NCBI RefSeq assembly: GCF_010500965.1
Contig: NZ_QVMI01000015.1
Span: 103,726-167,725, forward strand
Length of the DNA stretch: 64,000 bases
From: Bacteroides sp. 51
GTDB taxonomy: Bacteria > Bacteroidota > Bacteroidia > Bacteroidales > Bacteroidaceae
Direction: 5' to 3'
The notes under the pieces were generated by a model that saw nothing but the letters and a program-made list of their open reading frames with translations, did not search any database and was not told the DNA's origin. Within the stretch, counting starts at the first letter, position 1. The number at the start of each line of letters is the position of its first letter. Below, one piece after another: positions 37,128-46,934 of the stretch. The translations under genes and the position numbers were made by a program.

Positions 37128-38258
37128 ATGAAAAAGATATTTATTTATACCCTTTTTGCTTTGTTGGTGGTGGGTTGTAAAGACTCACAGGAAAAACCAA
37201 CCGAATCGGGTTTATTAGGAAGTAACTTCCATTCTATCAGGGAGAATGGAAAAGAGACGAACCTGTATGTGCTTCGGAATGCTAATAACATGGAGGTTTG
37301 TGTGACGAACTTTGGTGGCCGGATTGTCTCCATAATGGTGCCGGATAAAGATGGAAAAATGCAGGATGTAGTACTGGGATTCGACTGCATTGAAGATTAT
37401 ATCAATAAACCTACCGATTTTGGAGCTACCATCGGGCGGTATGCCAACCGTATAAACAAAGGGAAGTTTTCGTTGGATGGGCAAGATTATCAACTGCCGA
37501 CTAATAATTATGGACATTGTTTGCATGGCGGACCTAAAGGATATCAATATCAGGTATTCGATGCCAAACAGAACGGTCCGCAAGAGTTAGTATTGACTTA
37601 TTTCTCTAAGGATGGAGAAGAGAACTTTCCCGGAAACCTGCACTGCAAGGTCGTTATGACGCTCACAGATGATAATGCTATTGATATCCGTTATGAAGCG
37701 GAAACCGATAAACCAACCATCGTGAATATGACCAACCACTCTTACTTCAATCTGGATGGTGATGCCCGCAGCAACAGTGAGCATTTGCTTACAGTAAAGG
37801 CCGATGATTATACCCCGGTTGATGAAACATTTATGACCACCGGAGAGGTTGTTCCTGTAGAAAACACCCCGATGGACTTCCGGAGGGCAACTCTGGTAGG
37901 GGAGCGGATTGATGAGGCGTTTACACAACTCCGGAATGGTGGTGGATATGACCATAACTGGGTACTGAATACAAAAGGCGATGTAACACAGGTATGTGCA
38001 TCATTAGAGTCTCCTAAAACGGGTATTGTGCTGGATGTCTATACCAACGAACCGGGTATTCAGGTGTATGCAGGGAACTTCCTGGATGGTACACTGAAAG
38101 GAAAGAAGGGTATTACCTATAATAAACGCGCATCTGTGTGTTTAGAAACGCAAAAGTATCCGGATACTCCTAATAAACCGGAATGGCCATCGGCGGTGTT
38201 GCGTCCGGGCGAGAAGTATATGAGTCAGTGTATATTCAAATTCTCTGTAAGAAGATAA
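37128..38258 (+). CDS. galM: Aldose 1-epimerase (mutarotase), exported
   Basis: A 376-residue lipoprotein form (lipobox LVVGC, Cys17) of galactose mutarotase, which interconverts alpha and beta anomers of aldoses. The catalytic acid His204 lies in NMTNHSYFNLDG and the base Glu340 in VCLETQKYPD; GATIGRYANRI is the N-terminal sugar-site stretch. Being exported, it probably acts on sugars released by the PUL enzymes before import across the inner membrane. It lies between DUF418 and the GH127-like gene with short gaps, so it is part of the plus-strand operon. Confidence 0.95.
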   Translation: MKKIFIYTLFALLVVGCKDSQEKPTESGLLGSNFHSIRENGKETNLYVLRNANNMEVCVTNFGGRIVSIMVPDKDGKMQDVVLGFDCIEDYINKPTDFGATIGRYANRINKGKFSLDGQDYQLPTNNYGHCLHGGPKGYQYQVFDAKQNGPQELVLTYFSKDGEENFPGNLHCKVVMTLTDDNAIDIRYEAETDKPTIVNMTNHSYFNLDGDARSNSEHLLTVKADDYTPVDETFMTTGEVVPVENTPMDFRRATLVGERIDEAFTQLRNGGGYDHNWVLNTKGDVTQVCASLESPKTGIVLDVYTNEPGIQVYAGNFLDGTLKGKKGITYNKRASVCLETQKYPDTPNKPEWPSAVLRPGEKYMSQCIFKFSVRR

Positions 38259-38279
38259 GAACCTTAAACGAATAATATC

Positions 38280-40340
38280 ATGAGAAAACATCTACTGTTT
38301 ATAGGATTGGTTGGAGCATTGGCTACCTCTTGTATATTGGTGATCATGTCTTTTACATCACCACAACCAGCAGAGATCCGGTTTGTAGATCGTCCCGATT
38401 ACAATGCCATTAGCTCTAACTATATTTCTAATCGTGCTCCTTTACAGCCTCAACATTTCATTAAACTACCAGTTGGAAGCATACAGGCTAAGGGATGGGT
38501 AAACCGCTACCTGGAACTTCAACGCGATGGGCTGACCGGAAATCTGGGTAAAATCAGTGCATGGTTGGAAAAAGAAAATAATGCCTGGCTAACCAATGGC
38601 GGTGATCATGGCTGGGAAGAAGTGCCTTACTGGCTGAAGGGATACGGCAATTTGGCATACTTATTAAATGACCCCGACATGATTGCCGAAACAAAAGTCT
38701 GGATAGAGGGCGCTTTTGCCAGTCAGCAACCCGACGGATATTTCGGACCGGTCAACCTGCGGAATGGCAAGCGCGAGTTGTGGGCACAAATGATTATGCT
38801 GTGGTGTCTGCAATCTTATTATGAGTATTCGCAAGACGCGCGGGTGATAACTTTGATGACCAATTATTTCAAATGGCAATTGACCGTGCCCGACGATCAA
38901 CTCTTTAAAGACTTTTGGGAAAACAGTCGGGTGAGCGATAATATGTTAAGTGTTTACTGGCTCTATAACCGTACGGGTGACAAGTTTTTGCTTGAATTGG
39001 CCGAAAAGATTCATCGCAACGGCGCTGATTGGACACGGTCGACTTCATTGCCCAACTGGCACAACGTGAACATTGCACAGGGCTTCCGCGAACCGGCAAG
39101 CTATTATATGTTGACCGGCGATTCGACTATGCTACATGCATCGTATAACGTTCATCATCTGATTCGTCGTACTTTCGGGCAGGTGCCGGGAGGTATGTTC
39201 GGTGCAGACGAGAATGCCCGCATGGGTTATATTGATCCGCGCCAGGGAGTTGAAACCTGTGGTTTGGTAGAGCAAATGGCATCGGATGAAATCATGCTTG
39301 CTATGACCGGTGACCCGTTTTGGGCAGAACATTGCGAGGAGGTGGCGTTCAATACTTATCCGGCAGCGGTAATGCCCGATTTTAAAGCTTTGCGCTATAT
39401 TACATGTCCTAACCATACGATAAGTGATTCGAAAAACTACCATCCGGACATTGATAATACCGGACCGTTTCTTGCAATGAACCCATTTAGTAGTCGTTGC
39501 TGCCAGCATAATCATGCACAAGGATGGCCGTATTATGCCGAGCATCTGGTACTTGCTACACCCGACAATGGAGCTGCCGTTGCACTATATGCGGCTTGCG
39601 AAGCAACCCTGAAAGTGGGAGATGGCCGTGATATTACGTTGATGGAAGAAACAAATTATCCGTTTGATGAGTCGGTGAACTTTACAGTTCAGACTTCAAA
39701 GCCGGTTCATTTCCCTTTATATCTACGTATTCCATCGTGGACAAAGGATGCCGAAATATGGATAAACGGCAAGAAATCTAAAGCCACAGTTGAAACAGGC
39801 AAATATGCACGGATTGAAAGAACCTGGGCAGACGGAGATAAAGTACGCCTGAAAATGCTGATGACCCTTTCGACCCGCACATGGCAGGTAAACAAAAACA
39901 GTGTAAGCGTAGATTACGGTCCGCTGACATTGGCGCTGAAGATTGATGAGAAGTACGTCGAAAGGGATAGCAAGGAGACTGCAATCGGCGATTCGCGATG
40001 GCAGCAAGGGGCCGATTCTAGACAATGGCCTACAACGGAGATTTATCCGGATAGTCCCTGGAATTATGCGTTGGCGCTGAATATGAATAATTCACTGAAA
40101 GATTATAAGGTTATTCATAAGGAATGGCCCAAAGATAATTTCCCATTTACGCTGGAAACAGTTCCTTTAGAGATTACTACCACAGGGTATAGAATTCCTT
40201 CATGGGTAGCAGGGGAAAATGGATTTTGTAGTGTATTACCTGACGAGGGTTTTGTGAAAGGTGATAAAGAGAAGATTACACTTGTACCTATGGGAGCCGC
40301 ACGGCTTCGTATCTCTGCCTTTCCGAAGGTGAAAGAGTAG
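38280..40340 (+). CDS. GH127-like (DUF1680) beta-L-arabinofuranosidase-type enzyme
   Basis: A 686-residue exported protein (signal anchor in the first 30 residues) with an alpha/alpha barrel followed by beta domains. Family members use a zinc-bound cysteine nucleophile. Here Glu325-Thr-Cys327, and Cys407-Cys408 in SSRCCQHNH, match the spacing of the Glu338/Cys340 and Cys415-Cys417 cluster of HypBA1 as I remember it; Glu311 is a candidate acid/base. Known GH127/GH146 enzymes release beta-linked L-arabinofuranose, which fits a GH43-containing PUL. Substrate is inferred. It is the last gene of the plus-strand block, closed by a strong terminator. Confidence 0.85.
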   Translation: MRKHLLFIGLVGALATSCILVIMSFTSPQPAEIRFVDRPDYNAISSNYISNRAPLQPQHFIKLPVGSIQAKGWVNRYLELQRDGLTGNLGKISAWLEKENNAWLTNGGDHGWEEVPYWLKGYGNLAYLLNDPDMIAETKVWIEGAFASQQPDGYFGPVNLRNGKRELWAQMIMLWCLQSYYEYSQDARVITLMTNYFKWQLTVPDDQLFKDFWENSRVSDNMLSVYWLYNRTGDKFLLELAEKIHRNGADWTRSTSLPNWHNVNIAQGFREPASYYMLTGDSTMLHASYNVHHLIRRTFGQVPGGMFGADENARMGYIDPRQGVETCGLVEQMASDEIMLAMTGDPFWAEHCEEVAFNTYPAAVMPDFKALRYITCPNHTISDSKNYHPDIDNTGPFLAMNPFSSRCCQHNHAQGWPYYAEHLVLATPDNGAAVALYAACEATLKVGDGRDITLMEETNYPFDESVNFTVQTSKPVHFPLYLRIPSWTKDAEIWINGKKSKATVETGKYARIERTWADGDKVRLKMLMTLSTRTWQVNKNSVSVDYGPLTLALKIDEKYVERDSKETAIGDSRWQQGADSRQWPTTEIYPDSPWNYALALNMNNSLKDYKVIHKEWPKDNFPFTLETVPLEITTTGYRIPSWVAGENGFCSVLPDEGFVKGDKEKITLVPMGAARLRISAFPKVKE

Positions 40341-40353
40341 GGGAGGGATTATT

Positions 40354-40400
40354 ACTACGAAACCTTTTCAGTATCACTGAAAAGGTTTCGTAGTTTTTAT
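40354..40400. terminator. Strong bidirectional terminator
   Basis: ACTACGAAACCTTTTCAG (40354-40371) pairs perfectly with 40377-40394 around a 5-base loop, followed by TTTTTAT. It separates the PUL from convergent fimbrial operon A. Confidence 0.92.
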
Positions 40401-41371
40401 AAATCACCTTCTTCCTGGAAATACCATGTCCATTGATTAATATTTAACTGAATAGCTACCCATTTATCATCTGGTTTAAGTTTATTGGAGAAGAAAAGTA
40501 CCAAAGCATATTCGTCCTTCCGGTCGAAATATTCCTGTGCTCCCCAGGGATACATCTCCATCTCTGTCATTTCCAGAAACTCTATCAGATTGATATTAAA
40601 AACCTGAGTGCCCGAAGCTATGTGGGTTACCACGAAACGCGTTCCACGATCGGCCATCAGACGCATAGTATTGAGTTCTACCAACGCACCTTGATCACTT
40701 CTTTGTTCTTTGTAATAAGGCTCGTAGCTGATAACATCGTCATTAAGCAATGAGTTGTCGTAATCAAGGTATCCATTCGATTCAATAATCTGGTAACGGT
40801 AATCATTAACGTTAATGGTCCATTCGGGCGTTTGGCCATAAAATACAAAACGCACTTTATTGGTGTCTTTAATCAGATTGATCGTCTCGGTTTGGTAGCG
40901 GGTTCCGGTGAAGTTAACGTCATTGATTTCACCATACCATAAGGGTTCCAATTCTTTGTTTATGATAAGAGATTGATCCCGTTTCAGCTTTAATTTCAAC
41001 TCATTTATTGTAGATACGCCTTTAGTCAGCGAAGTAATATCGTAAGAATCGCGTGCACCCGCCCAGGCCATAAACTTATATTCGCCTACGGGTACAGTAA
41101 CTTCCATCTGATAGCTTCCTGTAGCAAGTGGAGCACCTTCCTCGGATTGTGTAAACAGAAACTTACCCTCTTTGTCAAATACATACAGTTCAACCTTATC
41201 GACCTGGGTATGGAATGCATCTGCAGAAAGCAGGTTGTAATCATACTTGAACTTAACGAAAAGACGGCATTCGGGAAGGGTTTCGTTAAGGTTATTGCAG
41301 GAAGTTAAGATTCCTGAACTTGCGATTAAAACGCCTAATATGAGTAAATGTATATGACGAGCTAGTTTCAT
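40397..41371 (-). CDS. FimB/Mfa2-family fimbrial anchor lipoprotein
   Basis: A 324-residue lipoprotein (from the ATG at 41371, Cys at about 25 in GILTSCNN) of the FimB/Mfa2 (DUF1812) family, which anchors Mfa1/FimA-type fimbriae to the outer membrane and limits their length. Family stretches: KVELYVFDKEGKFLF and EVTVPVGEYKFMAWAGA. The C-terminal LNINQWTWYFQEEGDL resembles the end of the upstream major subunit, as expected for strand exchange partners. The frame extends to 41422, but the ATG at 41371 puts the signal peptide at the start. It is last in operon A, behind a hairpin. Confidence 0.9.
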   Translation of the reverse strand: MKLARHIHLLILGVLIASSGILTSCNNLNETLPECRLFVKFKYDYNLLSADAFHTQVDKVELYVFDKEGKFLFTQSEEGAPLATGSYQMEVTVPVGEYKFMAWAGARDSYDITSLTKGVSTINELKLKLKRDQSLIINKELEPLWYGEINDVNFTGTRYQTETINLIKDTNKVRFVFYGQTPEWTINVNDYRYQIIESNGYLDYDNSLLNDDVISYEPYYKEQRSDQGALVELNTMRLMADRGTRFVVTHIASGTQVFNINLIEFLEMTEMEMYPWGAQEYFDRKDEYALVLFFSNKLKPDDKWVAIQLNINQWTWYFQEEGDL

Positions 41372-41411
41372 CTCTTTATTCTTATTCAGTGAGTTAAGTA
41401 TGAAAGGAAGA

Positions 41412-41459
41412 GGATGTATCATAAGTATATGCTTTACTTATTCAGCTTATGACACATCC
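41412..41459 (-). terminator. Hairpin between major subunit and anchor gene
   Basis: GGATGTATCATAAG (41412-41425) pairs with CTTATGACACATCC (41446-41459) except for two central bases; the A/G- and C/T-rich flanks extend the stem slightly. It may be a partial terminator or RNA-stability stem giving more major subunit than anchor. There is no strong T-run. Confidence 0.5.
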
Positions 41460-41485
41460 TTTTCGGTAAGGGTTCTATGAATAAA

Positions 41486-43087
41486 TTATAGATCCGCGCT
41501 TTGAGTGTACCAAGTCCAAGGATTAATGTTTATTGTAACAGACAGAAATTGCTCCTGTTCTTCGTCTGGTTTGTCCGGATCTGGTTCCGGAATAATTGGA
41601 TACCCTGGATTATTGATTGTATTAACGGTTATATCATAAACAGAATTGCGAACGACACCAAATTCTCCTAATTCATTGTTTGATTTATCACTATCATCAT
41701 CATGCTTAACCATTATTTTATAGAAGTTAATACCTGCGTGATAATAGGTTACTGACTCTGCTTGGTTCGAAGCTGTTATTTTCACTAGTTGTGTATTGAA
41801 ATTAGTGATTAAAGTAGCTATATCAGAAAGATCTGATACGTTTACAGCTGCTGTAGAGAATTTATCGGCAATTGCCGTATTAGCCAAATATTCATTAACT
41901 AAGTTTGTCAGGGTAGTAACATAAGCGCTATTAGATGCTTTGTATTCTAATTCTGCTTTAATATAGGCTTTCAATGTATTTATTGTATAGTATCCACCTC
42001 CGATGTTAAACCAGTTTTTGCTATAATCTGCATGAGTGCTGTTAACGGATCCGGTAGTATTATCTGTCGGTAGTTTAAAGGTCAGAGGAACAACTTCAGC
42101 CCTCAGAATGGCATGCGTAGTATATGCATGTTGGTTGTCTTCTTTCTTTTGAGTGTTTTCAAGACAGTACTCTGGGGTTGCCCCAACATTATTCCAGCTT
42201 GTAGGTTCTGTTGTGTAGTAGTTGTAATTCTTTATATACTCGGCATTTACAGTTGCATTGCCACCTACGGTGTATACATTCGTTGAGTTATCATAGTTGG
42301 GGTCCTCTCTGTATGATCCTAATCCATATCTGTCAGACCAGACGGAAGTTGCTTCAAACGTCTTGGTTCTTTTGGATACAGGGAAGAATAACTTGTTTGT
42401 GACATTCAGTTTCCAATTATAAGTGCTTCCCAAAGCAAAGTCCGAAGATGTAGTAGATAAAGCGTATACTCTTACTTTTGCAACTACACGATCAACGTAT
42501 AATTCTAAAGGGATTTTCTCTGCCTCTGTTGCAGAAGGCTGTAGGTGGGTGGCTGGTATTATAGTCTCTAACTCTCCTCTTGCATTGGTCATCATAAAAT
42601 TGTCATAAGCAGCGGTTTTTCCTTTGATGACATCTTCTACAGATGCGGCAACAGCTGCATTGTAGTCTGTATAATTCATTCCAATAGTAGCAGGAGGGAG
42701 GGAAGATGGATTTAGAATTACCAATATTTTTTCTGTATTCTTTGGTACTTTGAAAGCATTGGTTGTATTTGTACCATCAAGACCTGTTCCAGAGGTTCCC
42801 CAGTTAGGATTTTTAAAGGTTATTGCATCGGTACTGCCTACAATTTTACTAGTTGCATCAAATAGGACAACGCGAACAGTATTCACTTGGGTCTCATTTG
42901 CGGTACCGTTTTCTTCAGCAGGATTATGCAAAGCACGGCTTTTAAGCGAAGAACTGATGTTTAATGTCAGCCAGGCTTCTCCATTAAGATTTACTCCACC
43001 ACCTTCATCAATCACATCATCATTGCTGCATCCTATCATCATCAAGGATGCGAGTGCAAATACGAATAATTTTCTTTTTTTCATCAT
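41486..43087 (-). CDS. Mfa1-type major fimbrial subunit
   Basis: A 533-residue lipoprotein precursor (Cys at about 20, MMIGCSNDDV) of the FimA/Mfa1 fimbrillin superfamily. The N-terminal domain contains TVRVVLFDATSKIVGS and the RVVAKVRVYALS segment. The C-terminal domain ends SVTININPWTWYTQSADL, the strand used in donor-strand polymerisation after a gingipain-like protease removes the N-terminal part. Position 5 of a six-gene operon just before an Mfa2-type anchor, and its size, support the major subunit role. The charged acidic segment PEPDPDKPDEEQEQ before the last strand is a likely flexible linker. Confidence 0.88.
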   Translation of the reverse strand: MMKKRKLFVFALASLMMIGCSNDDVIDEGGGVNLNGEAWLTLNISSSLKSRALHNPAEENGTANETQVNTVRVVLFDATSKIVGSTDAITFKNPNWGTSGTGLDGTNTTNAFKVPKNTEKILVILNPSSLPPATIGMNYTDYNAAVAASVEDVIKGKTAAYDNFMMTNARGELETIIPATHLQPSATEAEKIPLELYVDRVVAKVRVYALSTTSSDFALGSTYNWKLNVTNKLFFPVSKRTKTFEATSVWSDRYGLGSYREDPNYDNSTNVYTVGGNATVNAEYIKNYNYYTTEPTSWNNVGATPEYCLENTQKKEDNQHAYTTHAILRAEVVPLTFKLPTDNTTGSVNSTHADYSKNWFNIGGGYYTINTLKAYIKAELEYKASNSAYVTTLTNLVNEYLANTAIADKFSTAAVNVSDLSDIATLITNFNTQLVKITASNQAESVTYYHAGINFYKIMVKHDDDSDKSNNELGEFGVVRNSVYDITVNTINNPGYPIIPEPDPDKPDEEQEQFLSVTININPWTWYTQSADL

Positions 43088-43124
43088 CTTATTAATTAGT
43101 TAAATTGAACTGTTATTTTGTTAT

Positions 43125-44618
43125 TTAATTTCTCTGATATACTTTCTTTAATTCTTCTATATTTAATTTTGCGGCTTCCAATCCATGGGCTGCTGCTGAG
43201 TTTAATAGTTTTTCTGCATCTTCATAATTTCCTTTCAATAATGATAGTATTCCAGCTGTGTTTTTGTATTCAGGTGAATCTTTAGCGGTATCTATCTTGT
43301 TTAAATACTGTTCTGCCGCTTCCAGGTCGTTACGCTGTATGGCAGAGGTTGCTGCATTCAGGTTGGCAGTTTCGTCTGTAGGGAATACCTGCGCTGCGAT
43401 CTCGAATACTTCAGTAAATTCCTGAGAGTCTCGCGGGTAGCTATTAGCTACTAGGAACATTTCATATAAGCTCAAATTCTTTGGATTTGTTTTGATCACT
43501 TCTTTCGCTTCGTCCACATCGAAACTCTTAACATTATATTCTACCTTACAAATGGCTACGCGGAGGCTGGGAAAAATGTGTTTCAGCATAAAGCGGTAAG
43601 GTATACCACCATTCAGTTTCATTAACTTCGCTTCTCTTCCGTCTTCAATAGATGTCTTATTGATAACTTCCAAAACTTCGTTCTTGTCTTCCATTTCCAT
43701 GGTAGACAGTGCTTTAACCAGCCCCTCCCAGTTTTCTCCGCCAAATTTAATACGGTAGGCATTTAACGGGAATTCGTAACGAGTAGAGAGATAATCTCGT
43801 AAGGCCATGGCACGTCCTTCCGATAAACGCTTGTTGTGGGCTAATGAACCTTCGGGCGAGGCATAACCAATAATATCCAATCCTTTCACATTGATGCTAG
43901 GATCATTGTTCAGCTCGTCAATCATGGTACGTATCTTAGTCAACTCACGCGGATTATTCATATAATCCGGACGAATATCAGTCTTGTTTACTGCAAAATC
44001 AAGGAAAGCCTCGGCTTGAATCTCTCTGCGCTTAATCTCTTCCAGTGTAGGTTGTATATATACCATATGTGGGGTAACAACATAGGGAATCGCCGGTTCT
44101 TTAGCTTCTGTAGTTACCTTGTCTACGAGCAATTCCGTATTCATAAGTTCTACTTTCCCACAACCACAATCATCGCGTTGTATATCCAGATGAGCGTTTT
44201 CCATCCATGGTTCGTATGGTATCATCTGATGATAGTGGATCGTATCTTTTTCTAATTTGTATGTCTTTTCTACAACGTATGGTGCCTGATAAGCAGCTTT
44301 TTCTTTTTTGCTCATTAAACTTAGTGTACGTTCATAAGCATAATACTCACTACGCCCTTTATAGGATACCATTGGTAGGGTATGGAGAGCCTCGGTTGAA
44401 ACCAACCGGGGTATCAGGTCGAGTCCTTGTGCTGATTTTATCTTTATTTTATCGGCCACAAAGTCAATATCAATATATAGGAATTCACCCCGTTGCTCTA
44501 ATCGTACAGGTATAATAGATACTCCTCCATCGGTACGGTCTTGTGCGTTAACAGAAGGTATATTTGCCCCTATGTAAAGGGTCAGGATGGTTATAAATAG
44601 TTTATATTTCTTCATCAC
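43125..44618 (-). CDS. DUF3868 / OmpA-like / TPR fimbrial assembly protein
   Basis: A 497-residue exported protein (signal peptide cut near PSVNAQDR). Order: DUF3868-type beta domain (about 25-190), OmpA-like peptidoglycan-binding fold (about 205-330; GYASPEGSLAHNKRLSEGRA is the OmpA-type motif), and TPR-like helices (about 375-495). Genes of this kind accompany DUF3575 in fimbrial loci and probably help place the fimbria in the outer membrane and cell wall. The stop lies 37 bases before the major subunit gene. Operon B encodes the OmpA and DUF3575 parts as one protein. Confidence 0.82.
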   Translation of the reverse strand: MMKKYKLFITILTLYIGANIPSVNAQDRTDGGVSIIPVRLEQRGEFLYIDIDFVADKIKIKSAQGLDLIPRLVSTEALHTLPMVSYKGRSEYYAYERTLSLMSKKEKAAYQAPYVVEKTYKLEKDTIHYHQMIPYEPWMENAHLDIQRDDCGCGKVELMNTELLVDKVTTEAKEPAIPYVVTPHMVYIQPTLEEIKRREIQAEAFLDFAVNKTDIRPDYMNNPRELTKIRTMIDELNNDPSINVKGLDIIGYASPEGSLAHNKRLSEGRAMALRDYLSTRYEFPLNAYRIKFGGENWEGLVKALSTMEMEDKNEVLEVINKTSIEDGREAKLMKLNGGIPYRFMLKHIFPSLRVAICKVEYNVKSFDVDEAKEVIKTNPKNLSLYEMFLVANSYPRDSQEFTEVFEIAAQVFPTDETANLNAATSAIQRNDLEAAEQYLNKIDTAKDSPEYKNTAGILSLLKGNYEDAEKLLNSAAAHGLEAAKLNIEELKKVYQRN

Positions 44619-44626
44619 TATTGCTT

Positions 44627-45199
44627 TTATTTAATTACGTAAATCAATGAAATAGCAGCTTTGGTAGGTCCAAAGTAGTTTTTGCTATCTTCTTTTAATT
44701 TAGTGCCACACTCTCCGCATGGATATTTATCGTATACAATATGGGCATAGCCCACTCCTACGGTAGCTTCGATGCTCCAACGTTTTTTTAATATCCAGGA
44801 ATGTCCGATGGAAAGACCTCCCCCATAAAGATGTCCCTGATAGCGGGAGTTTTGCATGTTGTCACTAATAAACGACCAATCCGGCCAGTTGCCTACGTTA
44901 AAATCGGCGTAATGTCCATGCAAACCGACGAAGGTGCGACGAAACTTCTCGCAGAACCAATAGCGCACTTCAGGCTGAACACCCCAATGTTTTAAGCGTG
45001 CGTTATCGCTAAGCTTCCAGGGGTTGTAGTTGACGGGAATATCCAGTGTCCATTTACGGGCTAAACCGACTTCTACTCCCAGGTTCATGGTTGTGGTGGC
45101 GTCGTAAAGCAGGTTGCTTTTGACGGCAACGCTTTGAGCATGGGCTCCGGAAATCAGAATCCCGAGCATGAGCGACATGAGTATGAGTGCTTTTTTCAT
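44627..45199 (-). CDS. DUF3575 outer-membrane protein
   Basis: A 190-residue outer-membrane beta-barrel-like protein (signal peptide cut near SGAHAQSV). It has the DUF3575 hallmarks AVKSNLLYDATTTMNLGVEV at the start, YFGPTKAAISLIYVIK at the end, and a YPCGECGT cysteine pair near 158-164. The same elements appear at the C-terminus of the fusion protein in operon B. It probably forms an outer-membrane partner for the OmpA-type protein encoded 8 bases downstream. Confidence 0.88.
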   Translation of the reverse strand: MKKALILMSLMLGILISGAHAQSVAVKSNLLYDATTTMNLGVEVGLARKWTLDIPVNYNPWKLSDNARLKHWGVQPEVRYWFCEKFRRTFVGLHGHYADFNVGNWPDWSFISDNMQNSRYQGHLYGGGLSIGHSWILKKRWSIEATVGVGYAHIVYDKYPCGECGTKLKEDSKNYFGPTKAAISLIYVIK

Positions 45200-45224
45200 T
45201 TATTTACTATCATTATTTAATTCA

Positions 45225-46934
45225 TTAATTTACAATATCTACTTTTATACGGCGACTAGCATTTTCTCCCATTCCTCCGGAAGTTCCTGGATTTTTGATG
45301 GTAGAGAGGTAGAATGTACCTGTACCACTACCTGAAGCAGTGCGTTCAATTTTTATAACTCCGTCGTCGACGATGATATTATCTGTATCAGTACGTTCCG
45401 GATTTGTTACAGGGAAAGGCCAATAGGAAGGGTGAAGTTTGATCCAGCTTGTACTGCTGGGATCTACTATTCCCGATACACAATAGACATTAAAGTCGCC
45501 TGTGGTATTGGTTGTTTTTACGTTGTTTGGGCTGGCAGTTGCCCATGTACCTTTCTTTTCTATCTTTATAATCTTTTTTATGTTTCCATATTTTATTGTA
45601 ATCTCGCCTGTTTGAAAGGCCGATGTTATATTAATTTTCACATCTACCGATTGTAGTGAGCTTGAGGCGGTAATAGTTGTCGGTGTAACTGTTATTCCGG
45701 AAGTAGCAGTCAGTGTTCCTGTGATTGTTCCTCCTCCTTTATCTTCTGTAATCAGTGTAAGCGCGGTTAGACCATTTAAAGCTGTAGATGGGCCATAAAT
45801 CATATAGTGCGAATTACTTACCGATAAATAGTACTCGTCAAATGCAATGGTTTCAAAAGCATTTGTATCTGTCACCGTAAGGGTGGTATGAACCTCTGTA
45901 TTATTAAATACCGAGGCAGCAATGGCTTGTTGTGGTGTATCATGACCTATACCACTTACCATAGTAATGGTGAACAGGTAATTATTGTTTCGCATAATAT
46001 TAATAGGCGTGCGGCCACTGTTTACTAAAGCCATTTTATAATAATAACTCTGTCCTTGATATATTCCTTTAATTATAATGTATGTATTATTACCGGTCCC
46101 CGATTCGAATAGGTAAACCGGATTGGCCAATGTTGTATTTGAAGAAGCGGCAGCAATCTCCCCTGAATAGTTAATGTCTTTTCTGTATTCAGCCAACCCT
46201 CCGTTTACTGTGGGAGGAGTAGTGATAGATAAATTATGCAACGTTCCACGCATTGGAGCATTAAAGACAGCAGTGATTCCTTCTAATATAAAATTAGTCG
46301 CTTTATTTTCTACAATGACTTTAGCTACTATCCGTTTCAACTCCAATGGATCAGATCCTGTTCCGATGGTTGTATTTGCCTGAATGTTTGGTACATCATA
46401 TATGTAACTCATCGGTATAGTTTTGTTAGGTGTAAAAGGTATGTCAGTTTCCGGGTTATTCAAAGGGTTGGTATATAATACGTTACATGCATTTTCTATA
46501 GTTTCGCCATTCAATGCCTCATTCAGGTTAGCCTCTGTGAAATCATATTCTTTGAAAAGAGTAACCCCATCATATTTATAGAATTTCACTTGCGGATTTG
46601 CCAATATCAGCAATTTACATGCATCTGTTTGTTTTTTTAATATAGCATATGTCTTACTCGTTTTACGATAGGATTTCACGGCTTCTTCGAATATAAAACT
46701 ACCGCTGTTTTCTTTGAATACCAGAATGTAAGGTTCGGTATCTACTGTTGTCTCATTAGCAAGACCTGCACGATTCAGGGGGCGGTCGTAGTTCCGTAAC
46801 CGGGTAAAAAGTTCCAGCATCACTCGATCACTTACTTCAACCGGATCATCGAAATATTCGCGGATACAAGAGGTGAAGGACAACAGGATTGTTGCCAATA
46901 GCAGGAAGTTATATGTAAATAGATATCTTCTCAT
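45225..46934 (-). CDS. Fimbrial tip/adhesin-like lipoprotein (DUF4906-like)
   Basis: A 569-residue lipoprotein (Cys23 in SFTSCIREYF). The N-terminal half follows the pattern of fimbrial accessory/tip subunits: an ETTVDTEPYILVFKENSG strand, cysteine-containing KKQTDACKLLILANPQ, and LKRIVAKVIVENKATNFIL. The C-terminal half (about 375-569) is Thr/Ser-rich and beta-strand-like, with Ig-like repeats (GTLTATSGITVTPTTITASS). It starts on the base after the upstream gene's stop, so translation is coupled. It is likely a minor subunit at the fimbrial tip; the ligand is unknown. Confidence 0.65.
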   Translation of the reverse strand: MRRYLFTYNFLLLATILLSFTSCIREYFDDPVEVSDRVMLELFTRLRNYDRPLNRAGLANETTVDTEPYILVFKENSGSFIFEEAVKSYRKTSKTYAILKKQTDACKLLILANPQVKFYKYDGVTLFKEYDFTEANLNEALNGETIENACNVLYTNPLNNPETDIPFTPNKTIPMSYIYDVPNIQANTTIGTGSDPLELKRIVAKVIVENKATNFILEGITAVFNAPMRGTLHNLSITTPPTVNGGLAEYRKDINYSGEIAAASSNTTLANPVYLFESGTGNNTYIIIKGIYQGQSYYYKMALVNSGRTPINIMRNNNYLFTITMVSGIGHDTPQQAIAASVFNNTEVHTTLTVTDTNAFETIAFDEYYLSVSNSHYMIYGPSTALNGLTALTLITEDKGGGTITGTLTATSGITVTPTTITASSSLQSVDVKINITSAFQTGEITIKYGNIKKIIKIEKKGTWATASPNNVKTTNTTGDFNVYCVSGIVDPSSTSWIKLHPSYWPFPVTNPERTDTDNIIVDDGVIKIERTASGSGTGTFYLSTIKNPGTSGGMGENASRRIKVDIVN

